Positions 1 to 7,124 of a stretch of 10,794 nt of DNA are shown here, piece by piece. The first letter of the stretch is position 1. Every line of letters begins with the position of its first letter. The position numbers and the translations under genes were made by a program. A model generated the notes under the pieces. The model worked only from the letters and a program-made list of their open reading frames with translations. It was not told where the DNA came from and searched no databases. Origin of the DNA: JAWVZU01 sp033722075 (GTDB lineage Bacteria > Pseudomonadota > Gammaproteobacteria > Xanthomonadales > SZUA-38). The stretch spans positions 1 through 10,794 of the forward strand of contig JAWVZU010000132.1 of assembly GCA_033722075.1 (NCBI GenBank), given 5' to 3'.

Positions 1-733
1 CTCAGGACCGCAGCCGAACCGATGCGCGCCGAGCCCGCGAACGGCGCCGGGTTTGCCCGGCACAAGGCCGCGTATACGGAGTCGGCATCGCTTTGGCATT
101 GCACATTCCAGCCGCGCGAGAGATTCACCTGGAACACGTCCCCGTCCAGGATGTACTCGTGGATGCGCTCCAGGGCGCGTTCGAATTGCTGCGGGCACTC
201 CTCGCTGACGGCCCCTGCCCCGACGGCGTTGCGGGCGGAGGCTGGCGGGGACGAGCCCAGGTCCTCCAGCAGTCGTTCCAGAAGGGATTCGGCGCCGGCT
301 TCGGCAACCGCCCAAGTGTGGCCGCTCTGATGATCGTGCACCAGTCCGGCAGGACACCGGGCCGCGTAGGCAACCGGCAGGCTCGTGGTCGCCGGAGGCA
401 GGGTCAGCGTCGGCTCGATTTCCGCCGCGAGTTCGTAGCCCAGGTAGAGAAACCAACCCCCGGTGAAGGGCAGGTCACCGTCGGCATGGGTTGCCAGATC
501 CGACCACCACTCGTCCAGGTTGTTTAGGAATCCTCGCCTACGGCAATGGCGTCCTTTCAGGGTGCCGGCGGCGTCCAGCTCGAGATACTCGCCGGTCGCC
601 GCGAACAGGATGTCGTAACGCGCCTGGGGGGTGCCCTGGACGGCGCTCTCCAGCAGGAAAGGGTAGCGCTCGGGCCAGCGCGCGTGGACCGCCTTGAAAT
701 CCGGCTGGCCGGAAAGGCGAATCCGCTGGCCGG

Positions 734-737
<4 letters not shown>
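1..737 (-). CDS. pabB: Aminodeoxychorismate synthase component I (PabB), N-terminal 245 codons, cut by the window edge
   Basis: PabB converts chorismate, with ammonia from the PabA glutaminase, to 4-amino-4-deoxychorismate for folate synthesis in the cytoplasm. The frame is open from a GTG at 737 to base 1 with no stop. Visible anthranilate-synthase/PabB family features are a GGWFLYLGYELA block (about residues 93-104), GDVFQVNLSR (199-208) and NPAPF (229-233), the last being the PabB counterpart of the NPSPY segment of TrpE. The family is usually about 450-470 residues, so roughly the N-terminal half is present and the chorismate-binding catalytic core is beyond the edge. The GTG overlaps the fabF stop (GTGA, 4 bp), which implies translational coupling; no strong Shine-Dalgarno precedes it. 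TrpE is the main alternative, but NPAPF and the N-terminal pattern favour PabB. In E. coli the corresponding neighbour of fabF is pabC, a different folate gene. Confidence 0.88.
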
Positions 738-1975
<1,238 letters not shown>

Positions 1976-2077
1976 TTGCTCGCCCTCTTGAGTATTGCGT
2001 GGTGTTCATAAAGCAAGAAGCCATGCACCCGGGGGTTCCGGGCACACGGCCTCGTGGATTCTGGTGTACCGGAACAG

Positions 2078-2314
2078 TCAGTCGACGTGTTCTTTGATGT
2101 AGTCGATAGCCTGCTGAACGCTGGTGATTTTCTCGGCTTCTTCGTCCGGGATCTCGCACTCGAACTCTTCTTCGAGGGCCATCACCAGCTCGACCGTATC
2201 CAAGGAGTCAGCTCCGAGGTCGTCCACGAAGGACGCACTCGGCGTAACCTCGTCTTCCTTGACCCCCAGCTGCTCGACTACGATTTTCTTGACTCTCTCT
2301 TCTACGCTGCTCAT
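2078..2314 (-). CDS. acpP: Acyl carrier protein AcpP
   Basis: AcpP carries growing acyl chains as thioesters on a 4'-phosphopantetheine arm and shuttles them between the Fab enzymes. The 78-residue, strongly acidic product has the canonical DDLGADSLDTVELV segment, and the modified serine is Ser37 counting Met1. The four-helix ACP length is normal. The chosen ATG (2312-2314) is preceded by a strong GAGGAGGA ribosome binding site about 10 nt upstream (AGGAGG at 2326-2331). A longer in-frame extension upstream overlaps the leader, has no support and is not used. It lies between fabG (103 bp upstream) and fabF (102 bp downstream). These are wider gaps than elsewhere in the cluster, which fits the separate, high-level expression usual for acpP. 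Confidence 0.98.
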   Translation of the reverse strand: MSSVEERVKKIVVEQLGVKEDEVTPSASFVDDLGADSLDTVELVMALEEEFECEIPDEEAEKITSVQQAIDYIKEHVD

Positions 2315-2346
2315 CAGTTGAGTTTCCTCCTCAAAAAGCGGTCTGC

Positions 2347-2375
2347 ATTGTATTGGATGCGTGGTATGCGTTCCA
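2347..2375 (-). promoter_or_regulatory. Probable sigma-70 promoter for acpP
   Basis: In the fabG-acpP gap, the minus strand carries TACAAT (2347-2352) as a good -10 box and TGGAAC (2370-2375) as a weak -35 with a 17-bp spacer. Transcription would start near 2340, giving a leader of about 26 nt before the acpP ATG. This is seen by eye only; the -35 matches three of six consensus bases. Confidence 0.5.
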
Positions 2376-2414
2376 GCAGGACCGGGAAATTGAAACGAAC
2401 GTTCGCAGGACCGG
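2376..2414. repeat. 10-bp direct repeat flanking a 10-bp palindrome upstream of the acpP promoter
   Basis: GCAGGACCGG occurs at 2376-2385 and again at 2405-2414, 29 bp apart. A perfect palindrome, CGAACGTTCG (2396-2405), lies between the copies and touches the second. The block ends 3 bp from the fabG stop and abuts the predicted -35 of acpP. It could be an operator, but chance is possible at this length and GC content. Confidence 0.4.
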
Positions 2415-2417
2415 CCC

Positions 2418-3158
2418 TCAGGCCATGTGCATGCCACCGTTCACGTTGATCGTCTCGCCGGTGATGTAACCGGCGCCATCGGAAACAAGGAATCCGACCG
2501 CCGCGGCAATGTCTGCCGGTCTGCCCAGGGTGCCAAGGGGGACCTGCGCCAGCAGCGCGTCGCGCTGTTGCTCCGGCAGGGCACGGGTCATGTCCGTGTC
2601 CACGAAACCCGGCGCAACGCAATTGGCGGTAATTCCGCGCGAGCCGACCTCGCGAGCAACCGACTTGGTGAACGCGATGATGCCGCCCTTGGCCGCGGCA
2701 TAGTTCGCCTGCCCGGCATTGCCGATCTGGCCAATGACCGACGTGATGTTCACGACCCGCCCGTAGCGGGCCTTCATCATCCCACGCAGGCAAGCCTTGG
2801 TGAGGCGAAATACCCCTTTCAGGTTGGTATCCATCAGAGCATCCCAGTCCGCATCGCTCATCCGCAGCAGCAACTGGTCCCGGGTGATTCCCGCGTTGTT
2901 CACCAGGATCGTGACGTGCCCATGGTGCTCGGCGACTTCCTTGACCAGCCGGTCCGCCGCACCATCCTCGGCGACGTCGAGCACCATGCCGGCGCCGGTG
3001 CCACCCAGCTCCTCGATCCGGGCCGAAATGCCCTCGGCGCCGGGTTCACTGGTCGCCGTCCCGACGACCCGATGCCCCTGGCTGACGAGGGTCTCCAGGA
3101 TCGCCGCGCCGATTCCCCGGGTGGCGCCCGTGACCAGGGCGACTCGCTGTTCACTCAT
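2418..3158 (-). CDS. fabG: 3-oxoacyl-ACP reductase FabG
   Basis: FabG is the NADPH-dependent reductase that turns 3-ketoacyl-ACP into (R)-3-hydroxyacyl-ACP, the first reduction of each elongation round. The 246-residue product is a classical short-chain dehydrogenase: nucleotide-binding TGATRGIG (10-17), NNAG (87-90), Asn112, and catalytic Ser140, Tyr153 and Lys157 in the ITS...NYAAAK segment. PGFVDTDMTRAL (183-194) is the typical FabG substrate loop. The ATG at 3156-3158 overlaps the fabD stop as ATGA and has AGGAGG 7 nt upstream, so it is preferred over an in-frame start 24 bases earlier that would lie inside fabD. Many SDR enzymes resemble FabG, but the position between fabD and acpP makes the assignment firm. 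Confidence 0.97.
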   Translation of the reverse strand: MSEQRVALVTGATRGIGAAILETLVSQGHRVVGTATSEPGAEGISARIEELGGTGAGMVLDVAEDGAADRLVKEVAEHHGHVTILVNNAGITRDQLLLRMSDADWDALMDTNLKGVFRLTKACLRGMMKARYGRVVNITSVIGQIGNAGQANYAAAKGGIIAFTKSVAREVGSRGITANCVAPGFVDTDMTRALPEQQRDALLAQVPLGTLGRPADIAAAVGFLVSDGAGYITGETINVNGGMHMA

Positions 3159-4102
3159 GCCTCGTCCTCCTGTTCGCGCCACGCTTCGATGGCGGTCGAG
3201 AGCGATTCCGGATCAAGAACGGCCCGTGCGTCGATCGCGCGGTCGATCCGCCGCATCAGCCCCGTCAGCACCTTGCCGGGGCCGCACTCAGCGATGCGCT
3301 CCACGCCGAGCGTCTTCAGGCGTGCAACCGACTCGGCCCAGCGAACCGGCTGGTAGAGCTGCGCCTTCAGCGCGCCGCGAATCGCATCCGGATCGTCATG
3401 GGTCTCCGCGTCGACGTTGTGGACCACGGGGATGGCAGGTGCCCGGATTTCCAGGACATCCAGCCGCTCACCCAGGGCTTCGGCCGCCGGCCGCATCAGG
3501 GCGCAATGGGACGGGACGCTGACGGCGAGCGGGACCGCCCGGCGAGCGCCTTTTTCCTGGGCCTTGCCGATCGCGCGCTCCACGGCGGCGGCGCTCCCCG
3601 CGATGACGACCTGTCCCGGGGAGTTCAGGTTTGCCGGGGCGACGACGTCACCTTCGGCCGCCTCCTCGCAGGCGGCCTGCACTTCGGCGTCGTCCAGCCC
3701 CAGGATCGCCGCCATGGCGCCGCTCCCGGCGGGCACCGCCTGCTGCATCAGGCGTCCCCGTTCGGCCACCAGTGCGGCGGCTTCAACCAGCCCCAGCGAC
3801 CCGGCCGCAACCAGCGCCGTGTATTCGCCCAGGCTGTGGCCGGCCAGGTACGCGGGCATAGACCCACCTTCCGCCTGCCACACCCGCCAGGTCGCGATCC
3901 CGGCAGCCAGCAAGGCAGGCTGGGTGTTCTCTGTGCGGTTCAGGTCCTCCTCGGGACCGTTCTGCGACAGGTCCCAGAGATCGACCGACAGGTTCTCGGA
4001 CGCTTCTTCGAAGGTCGCCTGCACGACCGGAAAGGCCCGCGCCAGATCGGCGAGCATGGCGACCGACTGGGAGCCCTGTCCGGGAAATACGCATGCAAGC
4101 AT
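3155..4102 (-). CDS. fabD: Malonyl-CoA:ACP transacylase FabD
   Basis: FabD transfers malonate from malonyl-CoA to AcpP, supplying the extender unit for FabH and FabF. The 315-residue product has the usual length. Visible motifs are GQGSQ near the N-terminus (oxyanion hole), the nucleophile Ser90 in GHSLGEY, Arg117 in the ERGRLMQ segment, catalytic His199 in SVPSHC, and CGPGKVLTGL near the C-terminus. The ATG lies 11 bp after the fabH stop, with GAGG overlapping the end of fabH. Its own stop overlaps fabG by 4 bp. The gene is collinear with its fab neighbours and similar in base use. Confidence 0.97.
   Translation of the reverse strand: MLACVFPGQGSQSVAMLADLARAFPVVQATFEEASENLSVDLWDLSQNGPEEDLNRTENTQPALLAAGIATWRVWQAEGGSMPAYLAGHSLGEYTALVAAGSLGLVEAAALVAERGRLMQQAVPAGSGAMAAILGLDDAEVQAACEEAAEGDVVAPANLNSPGQVVIAGSAAAVERAIGKAQEKGARRAVPLAVSVPSHCALMRPAAEALGERLDVLEIRAPAIPVVHNVDAETHDDPDAIRGALKAQLYQPVRWAESVARLKTLGVERIAECGPGKVLTGLMRRIDRAIDARAVLDPESLSTAIEAWREQEDEA
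3166..3171 (-). promoter_or_regulatory. Ribosome binding site of fabG, inside the fabD 3' end
   Basis: AGGAGG on the minus strand ends 7 nt before the ATG at 3158. It fixes the fabG start at the ATGA overlap and lies within the last codons of fabD. Confidence 0.8.
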
Positions 4103-4113
4103 GATTCAGAACC

Positions 4114-5088
4114 TCAATAACGAACGAGCGCGGAGCCCCAGGTGAAACCACCCCCGAAGGCTTCCATCAAAATCAGTTCGCCGCGCTTCACCTGGCCGGA
4201 GCGTACCGCATAGTCGAGTGCCAGAGGGACCGAACCGGCAGAGGTGTTTCCGTGCCGGTCGACCGTCACAATGACCCGATCCATGGACATGTCCAGCTTC
4301 TTTGCCATGGCCGTGATGATGCGATAGTTCGCCTGATGGGGAATCAGCCAATCCAGGTCGTGCTTGTCCAGCCCGTTGTGCGTCAGGGTCTCGTCACAGA
4401 TCTGTCCCAGCGTCCGCACGGCGACCTTGAACACCTCGTTGCCGCGCATCTTCACCCGCACTCCGCCGCGCTCCTCGGCGTGGAATCCCCGGGAGACGCC
4501 GACCTCGGTATGGAGCAACTCCTCATAGCCGCCGTCGGCGTGCAGATGGGTCGACATGATGCCCGGTTCTTCGGAAGCGGTAAGCACCACGGCCCCGGCA
4601 CCGTCACCAAACAGCACACAGGTCCCGCGATCGCTCCAGTCCACCATGCGCGTCAGCGTCTCGGATCCGACGACGAGAGCGCACTTCGAAGCACCGGTCC
4701 GGACGAACTTGTCCGCGACGGAGAGCGCATAGATGAAGCCGGAACAGGCGGCGTTGACATCCATCGCCGGCGTGCCGTTGCATCCGATCCGCTCCTGCAG
4801 CAGGCAGGCCGTGCTGGGAAACACGATATCCGGCGTGGTCGTGCCGACGATCAGGAAATCGACGTCCGCTGCGGTCTTCCCGGCCGCCTCGAGCGCATTG
4901 CGCGCGGCGTGCTCGGCAAGATCGCAGGTGGTCTCACCCTCGGCGACGACCCGCCGCTCGCGAATACCGGTCCGGCTGCGGATCCACTGGTCGGAGGTAT
5001 CCACCAGCTTCTCCAGGTCGGCGTTGGTCAGCACCTTTTCCGGAAGATGGCTGCCCGTCCCCGCAATCCGCGAATAAATCGAAGTCAT
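4114..5088 (-). CDS. fabH: 3-oxoacyl-ACP synthase III (FabH, KAS III)
   Basis: FabH starts fatty-acid synthesis by condensing an acyl-CoA primer, typically acetyl-CoA, with malonyl-ACP. The 324-residue product carries the Cys-His-Asn triad: Cys115 in NAACSGF, His251 in IPHQAN and Asn281 in GNTSA, with the family start IAGTGSHLPEK. The ATG at 5086-5088 is the natural family start, although its Shine-Dalgarno is weak (ACAGAAC). This could mean that its translation depends on the structured leader upstream. It is 88 bp from rpmF with no plsX between them. Related starter-condensing enzymes exist, but the cluster position supports FabH. Confidence 0.96.
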   Translation of the reverse strand: MTSIYSRIAGTGSHLPEKVLTNADLEKLVDTSDQWIRSRTGIRERRVVAEGETTCDLAEHAARNALEAAGKTAADVDFLIVGTTTPDIVFPSTACLLQERIGCNGTPAMDVNAACSGFIYALSVADKFVRTGASKCALVVGSETLTRMVDWSDRGTCVLFGDGAGAVVLTASEEPGIMSTHLHADGGYEELLHTEVGVSRGFHAEERGGVRVKMRGNEVFKVAVRTLGQICDETLTHNGLDKHDLDWLIPHQANYRIITAMAKKLDMSMDRVIVTVDRHGNTSAGSVPLALDYAVRSGQVKRGELILMEAFGGGFTWGSALVRY

Positions 5089-5104
5089 GATGTTCTGTCG
5101 CGCC

Positions 5105-5124
5105 CCCGGCCAACACCGGCCGAG
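5105..5124 (-). other. GC-rich hairpin in the fabH leader
   Basis: The arms 5105-5111 and 5118-5124 pair over 7 bp (one G-U pair in the minus-strand RNA) around a 6-nt loop, 16 nt before the fabH ATG. No U-run follows, so this is not a standard intrinsic terminator. It may affect mRNA stability or fabH translation. Confidence 0.45.
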
Positions 5125-5158
5125 GGACGCTCTGCCCCCTTGCTAACGGCGTGAACCC

Positions 5159-5177
5159 ATCCCGCGCGCAGCGGGAT
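5159..5177 (-). other. Perfect 7-bp hairpin at the rpmF stop codon
   Basis: On the minus strand ATCCCGC and GCGGGAT (arms 5171-5177 and 5159-5165) pair perfectly around a 5-nt loop. The structure begins inside the rpmF stop codon region and has no U-tract after it. It could be a partial attenuator or an mRNA-processing or stability element separating the ribosomal-protein message from the fab genes. Confidence 0.5.
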
Positions 5178-5377
5178 CACTCCATGTCGAGATCGTCGAA
5201 CTCGGGCACTACGTCGACCACCTTGCGGCCACGATAGTAGCCTTCCGGCGTTACATGGTGGCGACGGTGGGTCTCACCGGTGGTCGGGTCCACCGACAAT
5301 GCCGGTTTGCTCAAACGATCGTGAGACCGGCGCATGCCCCGCTTAGACGGGGTCTTACGGCTCTTCTGAACGGCCAT
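5177..5377 (-). CDS. rpmF: 50S ribosomal protein L32
   Basis: L32 is a small component of the large ribosomal subunit. The 66-residue product has the proteobacterial signature SKRGMRRSHD near the N-terminus, then RHH and GYYRGRKV. It contains no cysteine, so it is the zinc-independent form. It is longer than the 57-residue E. coli protein because of an acidic tail (VVPEFDDLDME) after GRKVVD. The ATG has AAGGAG 8 nt upstream, partly overlapping the yceD stop. yceD-rpmF is a widely conserved pair, and the short gap implies cotranscription. Confidence 0.97.
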   Translation of the reverse strand: MAVQKSRKTPSKRGMRRSHDRLSKPALSVDPTTGETHRRHHVTPEGYYRGRKVVDVVPEFDDLDME

Positions 5378-5388
5378 GGCGTTACTCC

Positions 5389-5901
5389 TTATTGCTGATT
5401 TCTTTCTTCCTTCAGCCGCGCCAAGACGGCAAAAGGGTTGTCCTGTTCCGTGTCGTCCTCCGCCGGACCAAAGCTGGCATCGACGGGCTGCTCGCCGCTC
5501 TTCGGGACCAGCGGCAGGGCGAGAATCATCTCGTCCTCGACCAGGTCCATCAGTTGCACCGGCTCCTCCGGTACAACCAGCGGCTCATAATCCGGCGGCA
5601 AGGCCGGCACGTCATCCTCCGTGCTCAACATGCCCAGGCGAACCGTCCGGCTGAGCTCGTACTCGAACGGCGCCAGCGTGCGCTGGCAGATCAGCGTCGG
5701 CCGAGCCTCGACGGTCAGGTCCATGTAGGAGACCCCCAGGGCATCGATCCCGAATTCGATCTCGAACGTGGCCACGCCTTTTGCTTCGGCGACCAGGTCG
5801 TTGAGCCGCTCGAAACGGTCCAGCGGCCAATCGCCCTTGAATCCGCGCCGACCCTTGGCCATCTGCCATGGGTCGATCTGGGCCGGAAAATCACGCGACA
5901 T
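5389..5901 (-). CDS. yceD: YceD family protein (DUF177), 23S rRNA accumulation factor
   Basis: The 170-residue product matches the DUF177/YceD family, whose E. coli member is linked to 23S rRNA accumulation and is encoded beside rpmF. Visible support is the family core CQRTLAPFEYELSR in mid-protein, the acidic stretch after it, and the C-terminal NPFAVLARLKEERN. The ATG at 5899-5901 is the first start after the promoter, with only a weak Shine-Dalgarno. The TAA stop lies 11 bp before rpmF and overlaps its ribosome binding site. No maf-type gene precedes it, unlike the common gammaproteobacterial layout. Beyond the family link no catalytic role can be read from the sequence. Confidence 0.93.
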   Translation of the reverse strand: MSRDFPAQIDPWQMAKGRRGFKGDWPLDRFERLNDLVAEAKGVATFEIEFGIDALGVSYMDLTVEARPTLICQRTLAPFEYELSRTVRLGMLSTEDDVPALPPDYEPLVVPEEPVQLMDLVEDEMILALPLVPKSGEQPVDASFGPAEDDTEQDNPFAVLARLKEERNQQ

Positions 5902-5953
5902 AACCGGTCAATGATAGCTGGCAGGAGCCCAACAGATCAACAGGTTGTGTGTT

Positions 5954-5969
5954 CCGACGGCCCGACGGC
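5954..5969. repeat. Tandem 8-bp repeat at the predicted yceD transcription start
   Basis: CCGACGGC occurs twice head to tail at 5954-5961 and 5962-5969, just downstream of the TATAAT of the yceD promoter. It would lie at the very start of the transcript. It may be a chance duplication or a slippage-prone site. Confidence 0.4.
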
Positions 5970-5971
5970 CG

Positions 5972-5977
5972 ATTATA
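5972..5977 (-). promoter_or_regulatory. -10 box of the yceD-rpmF-fab operon promoter
   Basis: A perfect TATAAT lies on the minus strand, placing the start near 5965 and giving a leader of about 65 nt before yceD. No good -35 hexamer is found 16-18 bp upstream (GCCAGC at 17 bp), so the promoter may be activator- or UP-element-assisted, or the match may be fortuitous. It is in the right place for the whole cluster. Confidence 0.55.
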
Positions 5978-6086
5978 CCTCACGCTCCCGGGAAGCTGGC
6001 ATCCATGCGGCGCATGCCGGGCAGCCGCCAGGGTCTTCCGCATCGGCTGGTCATGACCGGCGAATCCCAGGCAGGCTGATTTCCGT
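5978..6086. other. Intergenic region between the ABC ATPase stop and the yceD promoter
   Basis: No gene is seen here. It contains a perfect 10-bp palindrome, GGTCATGACC (6049-6058), and overlapping small inverted repeats around CATGCGGCGCATG (about 6004-6016). None is followed by a T-run, so no intrinsic terminator for the argD-ABC unit can be identified. Confidence 0.5.
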
Positions 6087-7124
6087 TCACGGGGCCTCCG
6101 GCCGGTCCGAGGGGAAGGCGATCAGGCGTTTCGTGACCAGACCGATCCTGATCGAGTCACCGGGTCGATGCGCCTCGCCGCAAACCGCCCGAACGCTCTC
6201 GCCGCTTTCCAGCCGGATTTCGGTCAAAAGGCCCGTATCCCGCTGGATCGTGGTCCGAACCTCCCCGGGAACACCTTCCGGCTCCAGGCCAATCTGTTCC
6301 GGTCTCACCATGACGTCCCAGTACGCCGCGGATCCGGGTGCCTCGACCTGGCCCAGCGGCGTTTGAATATGACCGTCATCCTGGCGGCACCGGCGAAACC
6401 AGGTGCCCATTCCCACGAAATCGGCGACAAACGCCGTTGCCGGAGCGCGAACCAGCTGCCGTGGCGTTGCAGACTGCTCGATGCGTCCCGCGCCCATGAC
6501 CGAGACGCGGTCTCCAAACACGAACGCCTCGTCCTGATGGTGGGTGACCATCAGTGCCGTTGTCCCCTGCCCCTGGAGGAGGTCGCGAAAGCGCAACACC
6601 ATGTCCTCGCGCAACTGGCGGTCCAGAGAGGAGAACGGCTCATCGAGGAGCACCAGGTCGGGACCCGGCGCCATGGCCCGGGCGAGCGCCACCCGTTGCT
6701 GCTGCCCTCCCGAAAGTTCGTGCGGCATGCGTTTCGCGAGTCCGGCCAGGCCGACCCGGTCGAGCCATCGGTCGACGGTCGTTGCCCGATCCGAGGCATT
6801 CCGGCCGAGGCCGAAGCCCACGTTTGCGGCCACATCGAGATGAGGAAAGAGGGCCAGGTCCTGGGTCACCCATCCGATGCGCCGCTGCTCCGGGCGCACC
6901 TGGAATCCTGCATCGGCCACCACCCGGCCGCGCAGCCGGATCGTTCCCGCGGCCGGCGCCACGAACCCGGCCACGGCACGCAACAAGGTCGTCTTGCCGC
7001 ACCCGCTGGGGCCGAGGAGACAATGCAACTCCCCCGCCTCCAGCTGCAGATCGACACCATGAACGACCTCGGTCTGTCCGTAGCGGCAATGCACCCCCTC
7101 GATGAGTAGCGTCAGGTCTGCCAC
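6087..7124 (-). CDS. ABC transporter ATP-binding protein, FbpC/AfuC-like (ferric iron or related importer class)
   Basis: This is a cytoplasmic ATPase that would power a membrane importer. The 345-residue product has Walker A GPSGCGKTT (38-46), Q-loop Gln88 in VTQD, signature LSGGQQQR (137-144), Walker B LVLLDEP with Glu162, D-loop SSLD, and His195 of the H-loop. After about residue 235 a TOBE-like regulatory domain follows (MVRPEQIGLEPEG). Length and layout match FbpC/PotA/CysA importers; the segment ALFPHL and the C-terminal pattern suggest FbpC most, but the substrate is not fixed by sequence. The GTG start overlaps the end of argD by 13 bp, and the only Shine-Dalgarno-like stretch (AAGG) is very close to the start. 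Translation is therefore probably coupled to argD. No permease or binding protein is in the window. Confidence 0.88.
   Translation of the reverse strand: MADLTLLIEGVHCRYGQTEVVHGVDLQLEAGELHCLLGPSGCGKTTLLRAVAGFVAPAAGTIRLRGRVVADAGFQVRPEQRRIGWVTQDLALFPHLDVAANVGFGLGRNASDRATTVDRWLDRVGLAGLAKRMPHELSGGQQQRVALARAMAPGPDLVLLDEPFSSLDRQLREDMVLRFRDLLQGQGTTALMVTHHQDEAFVFGDRVSVMGAGRIEQSATPRQLVRAPATAFVADFVGMGTWFRRCRQDDGHIQTPLGQVEAPGSAAYWDVMVRPEQIGLEPEGVPGEVRTTIQRDTGLLTEIRLESGESVRAVCGEAHRPGDSIRIGLVTKRLIAFPSDRPEAP

Noticed and set aside
2030..2050. Small GC hairpin between acpP and fabF as a terminator
   Set aside because: The stem is only about 5 bp and no T-run follows on the minus strand, so termination is not supported.
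2315..2437. N-terminal extension of acpP by 41 codons
   Set aside because: It overlaps the fabG end and the promoter, while an excellent ribosome binding site sits directly before the standard 78-residue ACP.
2314..2793. Minus-strand 159-codon frame overlapping fabG and the acpP leader
   Set aside because: It is an alternate frame of fabG. It is Arg/Gly/Pro-rich and without motifs, and it contains the acpP promoter region.
2427..4145. Several plus-strand open frames of 240-310 codons over fabG and fabD
   Set aside because: They mirror the codon structure of the two minus-strand enzymes, overlap one another in different frames and lack family motifs.
6049..6058. Palindrome GGTCATGACC as a terminator of the argD-ABC unit
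   Set aside because: It has no loop and no T-tract. It could at most be a protein-binding dyad, with nothing to identify the protein.
5392..6366. Plus-strand 324-codon frame across yceD and the intergenic region
   Set aside because: It is antisense to yceD and to the end of the ABC ATPase, with no recognisable domain. The intergenic part carries a promoter for the opposite strand.
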